DNA of 64,000 bases from Caldilineaceae bacterium (GCA_019637645.1 JAHBVH010000004.1:114760-178759); one strand, 5' to 3'. Counted from the stretch's first letter, positions 25,504-35,090 are shown. A program made the numbers and translations. The notes: generated by a model from the sequence alone, not told the origin.

Positions 25504-26817
25504 TCACTTCACATAGGTATCAAAGAACGCGACAGAGCGAGTCAGGGCTGTGCCTAGGTTCGTGGCAAGGTTATGATCATCGCCAGGGTAGACATAGGAC
25601 TCGACAGTGCCACCAACCGCTCTGATCTGTTCGTTTAGCGTTTCGGAAAATTCCACAGGCACGCTAGTATCTGCCGTACCATGGTGGAGTTGAATGGGGC
25701 CGGAGAGATCGGCCAGATAGGAATTCGATGAAATGGCAGCCCAGAAGGCCGGGTTTTCCTCAGGAGTGCCATAGGTCGTGGTCAGCTCATCGCGCCAGCG
25801 CCGCGCGGCGGGTGGAATGACTGGCGAAGGTTGTGCTTCGCTGGGTGGGCGACGCCAGCGCGCGAGCAAGTCTGGATAGGACGCCACAACGCCCGCCCAG
25901 ATCACGCCCGCCTTGATATCGCCACTGACCACCATGGCGCGCAGGGTAATGTAGCCCCCCATGGAGTGCCCCCACATGCCAATCCGATTGGGGTCCGCAT
26001 CGGCATATTGCTTCACCGACGCTACCGCATTTAAGACATCGACCGTATAGGCTGGGGAGCCATAGCCACCCTCTGCTTCCCCTTCGGAAAAGCCATGGCC
26101 GCGATAATCCGAGCGGAAGACCAAATAGCCATTACGCGCAAAGGCATCGACATAGGCCACATACCGTTCGGTGGTACGATAGACTTCGGGTGGAATATAG
26201 CCGTGGTTGAAGATGACAACCGGCCAGCCGGTGGCTGGTTTCGGGCCTTGGGGTACGGTCAAGAGCGCAAAGATCTTGTGGCCCTCGGACTGATACGAGG
26301 CAAGATAGCGATGATAGTTCACACCGGGGGCCAAGGTCTCTTCGATCACAATCGGGCTGCCTGGGTAACGCTGCTGCCGCATGGCCTCGATCATCAACGG
26401 GTGCAACTCATCGGCGGCTAGATCCAGCACAGGCGGTGTCGCCGCGACGATAGGCGTGCGCGTGGGCGTCGGCACAGGTGGCGTGGCTGTGGCACGCAGT
26501 TGGGGGGTGGCGTTTGTTTGGGTCGTCAGCGGCCCTGGCAAACAGAGCTTCCAACCAATCTCCAAGGTATTGGCATTAGCAATGGGTGCATAGGAGCTAT
26601 CACCAGCCGACTGGGCATTCGTTGCCGTGACAATCTGCGGATAGGCGGTAAGGTTGCCATAATAGCGCCCCGCAAGCCCCGACAACGTATCACCGGCTTG
26701 GACGACGACATCCAGGGCACAAGGGGCAGTGCTTTGCGCTCGTACAGTAGCCACAGACAAAGCCAATGCGATGAACAGGGCGATACCCGCCAGTGAGAAT
26801 AGGCGTAACTTAGGCAT
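25504..26817 (-). CDS. secreted alpha/beta hydrolase with N-terminal LysM domain (437 aa)
   Basis: A signal peptide (1-27, ending VRAQS), a LysM-like module (about 36-95: DVVVQAGDTLSGLAGRYYGN...LEIGWKLCLPG), a Thr/Pro linker (96-135) and a S9/BAAT-type hydrolase domain (140-437). The nucleophile is S285 in GMWGHSMGGY; the Asp is in HHGTADTSVP and the His in PGDDHNLAT. LysM binds N-acetylglucosamine polymers, so the enzyme may be held on the cell wall or on chitin or peptidoglycan. The reaction (peptidase or esterase) cannot be decided. ATG 26817 has AAGGA 5-6 nt upstream; it lies 27 nt after the YceI gene, in the same operon. Confidence 0.85.
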   Translation of the reverse strand: MPKLRLFSLAGIALFIALALSVATVRAQSTAPCALDVVVQAGDTLSGLAGRYYGNLTAYPQIVTATNAQSAGDSSYAPIANANTLEIGWKLCLPGPLTTQTNATPQLRATATPPVPTPTRTPIVAATPPVLDLAADELHPLMIEAMRQQRYPGSPIVIEETLAPGVNYHRYLASYQSEGHKIFALLTVPQGPKPATGWPVVIFNHGYIPPEVYRTTERYVAYVDAFARNGYLVFRSDYRGHGFSEGEAEGGYGSPAYTVDVLNAVASVKQYADADPNRIGMWGHSMGGYITLRAMVVSGDIKAGVIWAGVVASYPDLLARWRRPPSEAQPSPVIPPAARRWRDELTTTYGTPEENPAFWAAISSNSYLADLSGPIQLHHGTADTSVPVEFSETLNEQIRAVGGTVESYVYPGDDHNLATNLGTALTRSVAFFDTYVK

Positions 26818-26844
26818 TTTTTCCTTATTTCTGAGAATCGTCAC

Positions 26845-27639
26845 CTACTGGGCAGTTGCCGTAAAGGCCAGCTCCAGCTTCACTTCCTCAGCAACCCAGG
26901 CAACCGAAGGTACGCTGGGAATCGTCAGTTGGTAATCGGCGAGCGAAATCGTCGTTGCACCGCTGCCAACCAGTTCATTCTCCGTATTGGCGGTCACGGT
27001 CAGCGGGAAAGATTGACTCAGCGTAATATCCCGAATGGTTAAATCACCCGTCACAGTAAACTGGAATGGTTCACCAAGGGTTACAGTAGCAGGCAACCCC
27101 TCAAGGGCAGTTGGGGTAAAGGTAATATACTGATAGGCAGCTTGGGACGATTGTAAAACAAAGCGCTGAATCGCACCGTTACGTCGATCACTATCAGTTT
27201 TTAGATCGCTGGCGTCAATCCGGATCGTGCCAATGTGGGCGCTGCTGGGATCAGCCGGATCAACGGTGATCTCGCCTTCGACCAACGAGGTCACGCCGAT
27301 GACGGTTTTGTCTTGTCCCATCAACACTTCGTCGATATAAAAGCGGGCTTCGGTGCCAGCTTGGCTCAACTGAAACGTTTTGGCACCACTGCTCGGTACA
27401 GCGGTTTGGGTGTCATTGGCTTCTGCCGTAGCCGGTTCGGTCTCATCCTCTGCGGTGCTGACGGGGGTATCGGTGGCGGCAGCCGCGGGCTCGGCAGCCG
27501 CCGTTGTGGCGACAGTGGTGGGAGCGCTTGGTTCTGCGGTGGGCTGCGTACCACCATTCTGACAGGCAACCAAGGCAGCAACCAGACAAAGCAAGACGAC
27601 GATCAAACGAATCTGCATACGAAAAACAACCTGAGTCAT
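26845..27639 (-). CDS. YceI family lipoprotein (264 aa)
   Basis: N-terminal hydrophobic stretch IRLIVVLLCLVAALVAC with a lipobox (LVAC, C26), then an Ala/Thr/Pro-rich linker (30-85) and a YceI domain (about 90-264). KTFQLSQAGTEARFYIDEVL, GTIRIDASDLKTDSDRRNGAIQRF and TVTGDLTIRDITLSQSFPLTV match the YceI lipocalin-like fold, which binds isoprenoids or other hydrophobic ligands outside the cell. It has been linked to envelope stress or polyisoprenoid handling; the ligand here is unknown. The frame is open 36 codons further up, but AGGA 6 nt before ATG 27639 sets the start. Confidence 0.88.
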   Translation of the reverse strand: MTQVVFRMQIRLIVVLLCLVAALVACQNGGTQPTAEPSAPTTVATTAAAEPAAAATDTPVSTAEDETEPATAEANDTQTAVPSSGAKTFQLSQAGTEARFYIDEVLMGQDKTVIGVTSLVEGEITVDPADPSSAHIGTIRIDASDLKTDSDRRNGAIQRFVLQSSQAAYQYITFTPTALEGLPATVTLGEPFQFTVTGDLTIRDITLSQSFPLTVTANTENELVGSGATTISLADYQLTIPSVPSVAWVAEEVKLELAFTATAQ

Positions 27640-27662
27640 AAAATATCCTACTGTGGCTTCTA

Positions 27663-27723
27663 AGAAACTCTTTGAAAACCGATCAGAGCTGGAGGAGACA
27701 TCGCCCCGTTGCAAAGAGTTTCT
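27663..27723. promoter_or_regulatory. 12-bp inverted repeat upstream of the YceI gene
   Basis: AGAAACTCTTTG (27663-27674) and CAAAGAGTTTCT (27712-27723) are exact inverted arms 37 nt apart, just before the YceI start. It could be a regulator site or mRNA hairpin. The rest of the 27640-28054 gap has no gene; it holds no promoter that I can place with confidence. Confidence 0.45.
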
Positions 27724-28054
27724 AAGGTTAAGTTTGCATTGCTTCAAAGCTCACCCTGATAGCGGGTTTCACACCGTGGTTTTGGGAAAAACTACCGTCA
27801 CTATAGAGCAAACTTTGTTAATACTTTGTTCTACTCATTCCTTTTATGCGGAATTACGCGCCGGGGCTGGACAAAGCATTCCCTCACAACAGAGCCGAGT
27901 ATATAGGAAACAACGCAACGGTTCCTGGGTTGCAGCTAAGTTTAAGATTAATTTCTCATTAAAATTTGTTGGCAGCACGGAAGGAACGCAGCAGCAATTG
28001 CCGTTTTTTATCGAGAGGAGAATTTATGCGCGAGCAACAAGGTACCCCCAATAG

Positions 28055-28087
28055 AAAGAGCCGTCTTTGAAACAAAGACGGCTCTTT
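28055..28087 (-). terminator. 15-bp hairpin after rhaEW
   Basis: AAAGAGCCGTCTTTG, 3-nt loop, CAAAGACGGCTCTTT. Both flanks are A/T-bearing (CTCTTTCTATT on the minus strand), so it is a good Rho-independent terminator for rhaEW and may also work in the other direction. Confidence 0.75.
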
Positions 28088-28138
28088 GATACGCGGAAAG
28101 AAGAAATCCGCTAAGGTGGTTCTGTGGCAACCAACTGC

Positions 28139-28174
28139 CACCTTATCTACCACCTTATCTACCACCTTACCTAC
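28139..28174. repeat. 3 x 12-bp tandem repeat at the rhaEW stop
   Basis: Three copies of CACCTTATCTAC (the last with a C change). The TAG stop of rhaEW (28171-28173) falls in the third copy. Confidence 0.75.
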
Positions 28175-30363
28175 CGCAAATAAGCCTCGACTAGGCCACC
28201 ATCGACATTGACAATTTGTCCAGTGGTTTTGGCAAAGGCATTGCTCAAGAAGAGATAGGCAGCCTCGGCCTGATCTTCGGGCAAGATAGGGAGTTTGGTC
28301 AAGGTGCGCTGGGCATAGAATTGAGCGAGGCGGTTGCGCAGCGCTTCGGTATCCTCATCGTCAGTATATGCAATATCGTATTTCGCCAGCGAGCTGATCA
28401 CCCGATCACGGGGGAACATGGCGCTGCCAGCCACCACCGTGGCCGGGGCGACCCCATTGACCCGTACCAACGGCGCGAGTTCGACGGCTAGTTCGCGCAC
28501 CAAGTGATTGGCCGCGGCCTTGCTCGTGTCATAGGCCACCGAGCCCTTCTTGGCCACCGCCCCGTTGACACTGGTCGTAATGACCAAGGAACCGGGCAAC
28601 TGCTGCGCCACCCAGATCGGCCGCGCCTCATCGGCCACCAGATAGGCCCCTTTTACATTAACCGCAAAAGTTGTATCCCAGCGCTCATCGGGAATATGGC
28701 CGCTGTTATCGGGCGCAATAAAGATACCCGCGGTGATGACAACATTGTCAATGCCGCCATAGGCCAAGAGCACCTGTTTGAACATGGCCTGAATGCTGGC
28801 GCGGTTGGTGACATCGACCGCCACGCCAATCGCGGGGCCACAGGCCGAAATGCCCGTACCGGCGACGCCAATCCCCACCCCATATTTGGCGGTCAGTTCG
28901 TCGGCTGTGGCTTGGGCGGCGGCAGCACTCAGATCGGCGCAGACGATGTGTGCGCCTTCTTTCGCCATGCGGTGGGCAACGGCTTTCCCAATGCCGCTGC
29001 CGGCGCCAATGACGACGACGACATTGCGGGCAAATTCCTTGTCCGGCGGCATGCGGCGCAGCTTGGCCTCTTCCAAAAGCCAATACTCAATGTCAAAGGC
29101 TTCTTGTTTGGGCAGCGCCACATACTCGCTGATCGCCTCGGCCCCCCGCATCACCGCCACTGCGCAGTTATAGAACTCCGCGGTCACGCGGCTTTCGCTC
29201 TTGTTCTTGCCCCAGGCGATCATGCCCACACCAGGGATCAAGATCACCGTCGGGTTGGGATCGCGCATGGCTGGCGAATCGGGGTGTTTGCACGCTGCAT
29301 AATAGGCGGCATAATCTTGGCGATATTGGACCAGCCCGCTTTCCAACTTTTTCAGCAAAGCTTCGACCGTTTCGGCTTGGGGATTCCAATCGACATAGAG
29401 CGGCTTGATCTTGGTGCGCAGGAAGTGATCGGGGCAGGAAGTACCCAATTCGGCCAGGCGGGCGGCGTCGTGGCTGTTGACAAATTCCAAAATGGTGGCG
29501 TCGGCTTGCACCGTGCCGATAAATTTGCTCTGTTGGCTGACCATGCCGCGCAATTTGGGCAACACTTCAACCAACAATGCTTCTTTGGCATCGTCCGCCA
29601 GCGGCGCGTATTTTTGACCGCCAAAGGTCTGTGCGCCTTTATCACGGCTCTCAATGTAACGGGCCGCCTTCTCGATGATCGCCAGGCTAAGATCATAGCA
29701 GCTTTTGTCGTCGTCGGCCCAGTTGATCAAGCCATGGCCACCCATCACCAAGCCCTTGAGCTTGGGCTCCGCCGCGGCAATCGCGCCCATGACCAAGCCC
29801 AGATCAAAGCCAGGCCGCTGCCAATCCACCCAACCGAGATCATCACCAAAGATCTCGGGCGTCAACTCTTTGCCATCCTTAGATGCAGCAATAGCGATCA
29901 CCGCATTGGGGTGGGTATGATCCACAATAGGATGGGGAATAAAGGCATGGAGCGGGGTATCAATCGACGAAGCGCGCGGGTTCAGATTGTAGACCGTATG
30001 AGGATACTTGCCCACCATCTCATCTTCAATTGGCGTCTTGACGCCCTTCACCGCGGCCATCTCGTAGATCGTGCGCAGGCGGTTGAGCTTTTCCATGTAT
30101 AGAGAGGCAAAGTTATCGCGCTTGGAGGTACGCAAGTCGCCACCGGACCCTTTGACCCATAGGACTTCGACCTCCTCACCGGTGAGTGGATCGGCCAGCT
30201 TGATCTTGGACGAAGTATTGCCACCGCCTGTATTGGTCACGCGTTGGTCGTTGCCTAGCAAATTAGAACGGTAGACCAAGCGCGCGACCGGGTCGAGTTG
30301 CGCAGCATGGGCGTCATCCCACTGATAATGAACGTGGGTAAATTCTGCTGCCGAAGATGCCAC
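28171..30363 (-). CDS. rhaEW: bifunctional rhamnulose-1-phosphate aldolase / lactaldehyde dehydrogenase (730 aa)
   Basis: An N-terminal class II (zinc) aldolase domain (about 1-420) with NTGGGNTSSKI, the metal-ligand run IVDHTHPNAVIAI and GGHGLINW, fused to an SDR domain (about 455-730) with VIGAGSGIGKAV, TSVNGAVAKKG and YDTSKAA. Homologues in Chloroflexus, Bacillus (YuxG) and Sphingomonas cleave L-rhamnulose 1-phosphate to dihydroxyacetone phosphate and L-lactaldehyde and then oxidise the lactaldehyde to lactate. GTG 30363 has AGGAG 7 nt upstream. The isomerase and kinase for rhamnose (RhaA/RhaB) are not in view. It follows a sugar ABC transporter on the same strand, which is likely to bring in rhamnose or a rhamnose-containing oligosaccharide. 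Confidence 0.93.
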   Translation of the reverse strand: MASSAAEFTHVHYQWDDAHAAQLDPVARLVYRSNLLGNDQRVTNTGGGNTSSKIKLADPLTGEEVEVLWVKGSGGDLRTSKRDNFASLYMEKLNRLRTIYEMAAVKGVKTPIEDEMVGKYPHTVYNLNPRASSIDTPLHAFIPHPIVDHTHPNAVIAIAASKDGKELTPEIFGDDLGWVDWQRPGFDLGLVMGAIAAAEPKLKGLVMGGHGLINWADDDKSCYDLSLAIIEKAARYIESRDKGAQTFGGQKYAPLADDAKEALLVEVLPKLRGMVSQQSKFIGTVQADATILEFVNSHDAARLAELGTSCPDHFLRTKIKPLYVDWNPQAETVEALLKKLESGLVQYRQDYAAYYAACKHPDSPAMRDPNPTVILIPGVGMIAWGKNKSESRVTAEFYNCAVAVMRGAEAISEYVALPKQEAFDIEYWLLEEAKLRRMPPDKEFARNVVVVIGAGSGIGKAVAHRMAKEGAHIVCADLSAAAAQATADELTAKYGVGIGVAGTGISACGPAIGVAVDVTNRASIQAMFKQVLLAYGGIDNVVITAGIFIAPDNSGHIPDERWDTTFAVNVKGAYLVADEARPIWVAQQLPGSLVITTSVNGAVAKKGSVAYDTSKAAANHLVRELAVELAPLVRVNGVAPATVVAGSAMFPRDRVISSLAKYDIAYTDDEDTEALRNRLAQFYAQRTLTKLPILPEDQAEAAYLFLSNAFAKTTGQIVNVDGGLVEAYLR

Positions 30364-30557
30364 GATCAGTCTCCTTTTGTGCTTCGCTCATTCAGTCAAC
30401 CGGGGTGTTGCGTTGCCCCTTTGGGTCGCGCCTACCTGGCACCGATAAGCCCTAATGATATCTGTTCACTGCAATGCTAAATTATCGACCGCTATTGTAC
30501 CATAGCTCTATCAGTGCCACCGTATTATCCAGGTGATGGCAATTTAATTGACACCCA

Positions 30558-31466
30558 TTAGCCCTTAACCCCGGTAATCACAACGCCTTGGATAAAGAGG
30601 CGCTGGGCAAAGAAGAAGACGATTACCAAGGGCAAGAGTGCGATGGTCGCGGCGGCCATCATCAACGCGAAGTTGGCGTATTGTTCACCGCGGAAGGTGG
30701 CAATGCCCATGGGCACCGGAAACTTATTTTGGCTTTGCAAATAGATGAGCGGATAGAGTAGATCATTCCAGTGATAGAAAAAGGAGAAGATCGCCACGGT
30801 CGCCAGGGCTGGCTTGGAGAGCGGGAGGAAGATCCGCCAGAAGATGCCAAAGGAGGTACAGCCGTCAATGCGCGCCGCGTCTTCCATCTCTACGGGAATA
30901 CCCAGAAAGAACTGGCGCAGCAAAAAGGTATAGAAGGGGTTGGCAAAAAAGGCGGGTACCAGGATCGGCAAATAGGTGTCCAGCCAGCCCAGCCACTTAA
31001 AAAGAATAAAATGGGGAATCATGGTCACCCACGCTGGGACCATCAAGGTGCTTAGCATGACAAAGAAGAGCACATTTTTCCCTGGATAGCGCATGCGCGC
31101 AAAGCTAAAGGCCGCCAAAGCACTCCCCAAGAGATTGCCAATGATGGCAAAGACCGAAATATAGACACTATTATAGAGATAGCGGCCAAAGGGAACATGC
31201 GTAAAGACATCGACATAGTTGGACCAGACCAGTTGGCTGGGAATCCAAATAATCGGATAGACATACACCTCGTCGAGCGGCTTTAAGCTAGTGCTCAACA
31301 TCCAGAAAAAAGGGATCATCAACACCGCGGTGCCGGCCAGCAACACCGCGTAGCTGAGCGTTAATTCCAAGAACCGGCTTTGGCTCATCCCCCATAACCG
31401 GCGGCGGGCCGGTCGCGCCCGTTGAGTTGGCATTGGTTTTGTTCCAGCAGCAGTCAAATTACTCAT
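30558..31466 (-). CDS. carbohydrate ABC transporter permease, MalG type (302 aa)
   Basis: An inner-membrane permease with six segments. It begins with a basic cytosolic tail (ARPARRRLWGM) and carries the EAA loop as EMEDAARIDGCTSFGIFWRIFLPLSKPALA (residues about 190-220). The end IQGVVITGVKG is the conserved MalG-family C-terminus (QRxFVxGlt.GAVKG). It pairs with the MalF-like permease upstream and the binding protein further upstream. The ATPase subunit is not encoded here; in many Chloroflexota a shared MsmK/UgpC-type ATPase serves several such systems (known practice, not visible here). SD GAGGAG just before ATG 31466. Confidence 0.93.
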   Translation of the reverse strand: MSNLTAAGTKPMPTQRARPARRRLWGMSQSRFLELTLSYAVLLAGTAVLMIPFFWMLSTSLKPLDEVYVYPIIWIPSQLVWSNYVDVFTHVPFGRYLYNSVYISVFAIIGNLLGSALAAFSFARMRYPGKNVLFFVMLSTLMVPAWVTMIPHFILFKWLGWLDTYLPILVPAFFANPFYTFLLRQFFLGIPVEMEDAARIDGCTSFGIFWRIFLPLSKPALATVAIFSFFYHWNDLLYPLIYLQSQNKFPVPMGIATFRGEQYANFALMMAAATIALLPLVIVFFFAQRLFIQGVVITGVKG

Positions 31467-31513
31467 CTCTCCTCACCTAAGCTTTGTTTGTACCAAACCT
31501 GTCAGAGTCTTTC

Positions 31514-31543
31514 GTTGGCGGTTGTAGGGACCACAGAGCCAAC
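31514..31543 (-). repeat. family B hairpin repeat
   Basis: Reverse-orientation copy (GTTGGCGGTTG...CAGAGCCAAC) between the two permease genes; it could allow differential expression within the transporter operon by forming an intercistronic hairpin. Confidence 0.65.
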
Positions 31544-31605
31544 GGGGTACAAGGTTTTGAAAATCTGGCAGGTTTCCATCCAGAGCGCAGCCAATGGTCG
31601 GCAGG

Positions 31606-32517
31606 TTAGGTTGTTTCTGTCTTCTCACCGGCATAAAAGACCCACCGGCGCGCTGTGGTAAAGACCAGGACGGTTAGAATCAGGATCAGCACAAAGAGCA
31701 TCCAAGCCAGCGCCGACGCGTACCCGAGGCGCAGCGAACGGAAGGTAGTGTAATAGATATTCAGGCTGAAGAAATAGGTGCCGTAGTTGGGTCCGCCCTG
31801 CGTCATAATATAGGCCGTCGTGAAGATCTGAAAGGTGGCAATCAGGCCGGTCACGAGGTTGAAAAAGATGGTTGGTGTCATCATGGGAATGGTGATCGAC
31901 CAGAAGCGCCGCCAGCGGTTGGCCCCATCGATCGAGGCCGCTTCGTACAGCTCCGTTGGGATCGATTGTAGGCCCGACAAATAGACGATCATGCCGCCGC
32001 CGACGCCCCACAGCCCCATGATGATAAAGGCCACCAGCACCCATTGCGAATTGTTCAACCAAGCAATTGGTTCCGCGCCGAAGAGCCGTAGGATGCTGTT
32101 CAACACCCCATACTCACGGTGGAAGACAAATTGCCACAAAATTGCCACCGCCACACCCGTCATCACCGAGGGTAGATAGTAGATGGTACGGAAGACGCTA
32201 ATCCCCCAGACCTTCTGGTTCATCAGCAGCGCAATGCTAAAGCCGATGACCAAACCGAGCGGCAGAAAACCAAGGGCATAGAGTCCCGTCACCTTGAGCG
32301 ATTGCCAAAAAAGGGGATCGTCGGTGAACATGCGTTGGAAATTTTCCAGCCCAATCCAAGTTGGCGAACCACTGCCGCGGTAGTTGGTAAACCCTAGATA
32401 GAGCGAAGCCAAGAGCGGCCCAAAATGAAAGGCCAGAAAACCCACAATCCAGGGCAACAAGAAAATATACCCTTCCAAGGCTTCCCGCCGCGCCAACTTG
32501 GTCCGTGGTAGAATCAT
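31606..32517 (-). CDS. carbohydrate ABC transporter permease, MalF type (303 aa)
   Basis: A six-segment UgpA/MalF-like permease. N-terminal LARREALEGYIFLLPWIVGFLAFHFGPLLASLYLGFTN is diagnostic, and the EAA loop is ELYEAASIDGANRWRRFWSITIPMMTPTIF (about 188-218). It forms the channel with the MalG-type partner. ATG 32517 has AAAGGAG 8 nt upstream. Gene order binding protein, MalF, MalG is standard for CUT1 systems. Confidence 0.93.
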   Translation of the reverse strand: MILPRTKLARREALEGYIFLLPWIVGFLAFHFGPLLASLYLGFTNYRGSGSPTWIGLENFQRMFTDDPLFWQSLKVTGLYALGFLPLGLVIGFSIALLMNQKVWGISVFRTIYYLPSVMTGVAVAILWQFVFHREYGVLNSILRLFGAEPIAWLNNSQWVLVAFIIMGLWGVGGGMIVYLSGLQSIPTELYEAASIDGANRWRRFWSITIPMMTPTIFFNLVTGLIATFQIFTTAYIMTQGGPNYGTYFFSLNIYYTTFRSLRLGYASALAWMLFVLILILTVLVFTTARRWVFYAGEKTETT

Positions 32518-32602
32518 GGTAACTACTCCTTTTGCGGAGAATGCGGTCAGCGGTCAGAGAGCAGTTCTGTCCTCTGACCGCTGTCTTCTATTCTCTATCT
32601 CC

Positions 32603-33979
32603 CTACGCGCCGGATTGGGCGATAATGCCGTTGACTTCTTCTTGGAAGAGGGCCAAGGTCTCAGCGACGTTGGTCTCGTTTTCACCACCATTGAGCAACG
32701 GCACAATGCGGTTAGCCCAGGCGACATCGAAGTCTTTCCAGAAGAGCGGGAAGGGTTGCGCCCAGGCGTCTTGCATCTGCTCGCCAAAGATCTCGACATT
32801 TTCCGGCGGCAGATCGTTGCGGCTGGCCGCTTCATTCCAGGCGGCAACCGAAGATTGGCGACCGGGAATGCTGCGTACTGGCTCGGAGATCAGCAGGTTA
32901 GTCGATTCGGTGCTAGTCAGGTGGACGTTGAATTGCCACGCTTCCTCGACGTGCGCCGAGTTCGCACCGATGCCCCAGGCACCCCCCGCGGCAGAGACGG
33001 CGCGGCGGCCCGTTGAGCCCTTGGGGAAATAGGTGACATCAAAGACAAACTTGTCGCCGATACTTTCGCGGCGGCCTTGTGTGGCCCACGAGCCTTCAAA
33101 GGCCATGGCAATGAGCCCACTGGCGAAGGCATCGACGCCTTGGGGCAGCGCGCCAGCTTCTGGGTAGATCCCGGCTTCGCGTTGAGCGACAAAGAACTCG
33201 AAGGTCTCGCGGTTCTCGGGGGAGTCAATAATACAAGATTTGTTATCGTCGGCAAAGAGCTTGCCGCCGTTGGCAAAGAGGATGCCAATCCAGACCCACG
33301 ACCAGGGATAGACCGCCATGCCCCAGCGGTTGGTAATGTCGCCATCTTTTTGCACCAACTGGCTGGCAATGCCAAAGAGATCTTGCCAAGTCCAGTCACC
33401 GTCCGTGGGGACGCTAACACCAGCTTCGTCGAGAATGTCTTTGTTGTAGACAATGGCAATGTTGGAGAAGTCATAGGGCAAGGCATAGAGGTTGCCTTCG
33501 TAGGTCATCTGCTCCACTTCGGCAGGCCAGAAATCCTCGACATTGACCAGATCTTTGTCCCGGTCGATCAGCGGCTGCAAGTTAACGGTCCAGCCTTTGC
33601 TGGCAAAGGGTACAACATCAAAGGTGCGGGTGTAGAGGATGTCGGGCAGGCTGCCACCAATCCCTTGGGTGTTGATCGAGTTGTAATACTCATCGCCACC
33701 GGGGATATTCAACAACTCGACTGTAACATTAGGGTGGCTATCCATAAAGCTCTGGGCCACCTTCTCGAAATTGGGAATCTCGATCGAGGCATGATTGGCC
33801 ACCCACCGCAACGTCACCCCTTCAGCCGAAGGCGCGGCGGCCTCTCCGCCACTGGCCGCGGGCGTTTGGCTAGGGGCCGCTGTACTACAAGCAGCTAACC
33901 CCAACGTGAGCCCAGTCAACCCACTGATCCGCAAAAAATCGCGCCGACTATAGTGCGCTTGTGACATAGCATTGTGCAT
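32603..33979 (-). CDS. extracellular solute-binding lipoprotein, CUT1 sugar type (458 aa)
   Basis: Residues 11-31 read SRRDFLRISGLTGLTLGLAAC: a twin-arginine-like motif ending in a lipobox with the acceptor Cys. The mature part is SBP_bac_1 fold (GVTLRWVANHASIEIPNFEKVAQSFMDSHPNVTVELLNIPG; later FGIASQLVQKDG, AFEGSWATQGRR). It captures a sugar or oligosaccharide outside the membrane for the MalFG-type permease. Substrate is inferred as rhamnose-bearing from rhaEW downstream. AGGAG is 7 nt before ATG 33979, so the upstream extension to 34021 is not used. The 250-nt gap upstream contains a degenerate family A repeat (about 34090-34170). Confidence 0.92.
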   Translation of the reverse strand: MHNAMSQAHYSRRDFLRISGLTGLTLGLAACSTAAPSQTPAASGGEAAAPSAEGVTLRWVANHASIEIPNFEKVAQSFMDSHPNVTVELLNIPGGDEYYNSINTQGIGGSLPDILYTRTFDVVPFASKGWTVNLQPLIDRDKDLVNVEDFWPAEVEQMTYEGNLYALPYDFSNIAIVYNKDILDEAGVSVPTDGDWTWQDLFGIASQLVQKDGDITNRWGMAVYPWSWVWIGILFANGGKLFADDNKSCIIDSPENRETFEFFVAQREAGIYPEAGALPQGVDAFASGLIAMAFEGSWATQGRRESIGDKFVFDVTYFPKGSTGRRAVSAAGGAWGIGANSAHVEEAWQFNVHLTSTESTNLLISEPVRSIPGRQSSVAAWNEAASRNDLPPENVEIFGEQMQDAWAQPFPLFWKDFDVAWANRIVPLLNGGENETNVAETLALFQEEVNGIIAQSGA

Positions 33980-34231
33980 TTGATCTCTCCTTTGGTATCG
34001 CAAATAAAGAATGTACTTCAACCATCCGCCAAGCTAAGCCGGTGATGCCGACCAGGGCGTAGTGATGAAGGGCGATGCGCTCAAACAAGGGTACGCAGTC
34101 GATAGACCGGTTGGGTTTGGAAAGCCCGATAGGTCGCTTAGCAGGGAGCGATTTGCGTAACCACTCGGCTAGGTTTTAGATACAGTTGACATTGGTTACA
34201 GGTTAGAACTTGCGCAAGCAGTCCGCTTCGC

Positions 34232-35047
34232 CTACACGTCCAGAATATAGCGGGCCGCGGGGGATAGGCGTGCGGCCGTTTCTGAGCGGAGATACTCCCG
34301 CTGGTTGGTCTGTTGGGGATGTTCGCGCGCAATAAACGCACAGTGATAGACCCGGCGTGTCCGCTGGCTGCGATTGGTCGTGCTGCCGTGCCACGCGTGG
34401 CTATTAAAGACCAAGACCGACCCAGCGGGTGCAGAGACAAAGATCTCCTGCGGATGGGGCGCTTTGAGATCGCTCATCTGGTCGCGCGGGTGGGCTGTCC
34501 AACGATGGCTGCCAGGCACAAGCCGGGTGGCACCATTATCGGGGCCAAAATCGTCGAGAATCCAGAGCGAATTCATCACATGGAAAACGGTCGGATCGGG
34601 GCGTACCCCACCCCAATCGGGATGCATAGCCTGCTGACCGTACCCTGGCAGGGGATCATGGCCGTTGATCGAATGCAGTTTGAAGGGGCGGCCAATGACA
34701 TGGTATGCGGCGGCCAACACCAAGGGATGGGTATAGAGGCGGTCGAAGAGATCGCTTTTGTTCACCAGATCCGCCAGACGCCGGACTCCCTCCATTTTGC
34801 TCACTTCGGCCCCTGCCGCATCGCCTTCCTCGGCAGTGATCCGCTCGAAGGTTTCGCGTAAGGCCGCCAGCCACGCCGGGTCGATCACATTCGGAAAGAC
34901 GGTAAAGCCCTGCTCGTCTAAAGATGCGCGGTGCTCAGCCGGTAATGTATTGGCTGTAACGCCCACCGCTTGGAGCGTATCCGCCATGGCCTGGATTGCT
35001 TCCGCCGAGTTGACAGCGGTGGCGGTTGGACTTTCTGCATAGATCAT
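34232..35047 (-). CDS. phytanoyl-CoA dioxygenase (PhyH) family protein (271 aa)
   Basis: A non-haem Fe(II)/2-oxoglutarate oxygenase of the double-stranded beta-helix fold, cytosolic. The iron triad is H142-x-D144 (QQAMHPDWGG) and a distal His in FNSHAWHGSTTNRS (H220 most likely), with R232 in RTRR positioned to bind 2-oxoglutarate. FGPDNGATRLVPGSHRW is the standard PhyH motif. Bacterial members hydroxylate diverse small molecules; PhyH genes are frequent inside sugar and sulfatase clusters, without known roles. It follows the LacI gene by 43 nt and is likely co-transcribed. GGAG lies 9 nt before ATG 35047. Confidence 0.9.
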   Translation of the reverse strand: MIYAESPTATAVNSAEAIQAMADTLQAVGVTANTLPAEHRASLDEQGFTVFPNVIDPAWLAALRETFERITAEEGDAAGAEVSKMEGVRRLADLVNKSDLFDRLYTHPLVLAAAYHVIGRPFKLHSINGHDPLPGYGQQAMHPDWGGVRPDPTVFHVMNSLWILDDFGPDNGATRLVPGSHRWTAHPRDQMSDLKAPHPQEIFVSAPAGSVLVFNSHAWHGSTTNRSQRTRRVYHCAFIAREHPQQTNQREYLRSETAARLSPAARYILDV

Positions 35048-35090
35048 CTTGTCTAACTCCTCTAGCTACTCTTATCAGATTTCATCAACT

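Noticed and set aside
28504..30102. 532-codon open frame on the plus strand
   Set aside because: It lies entirely antisense to rhaEW, whose domains and motifs are clear. The opposite frame is open only because of the codon bias of a GC-rich gene, and the product has no recognisable domain.
33077..33898. 273-codon plus-strand frame
   Set aside because: Antisense to the solute-binding lipoprotein gene; His/Gly/Val-rich composition typical of shadow frames, no ribosome-binding site.
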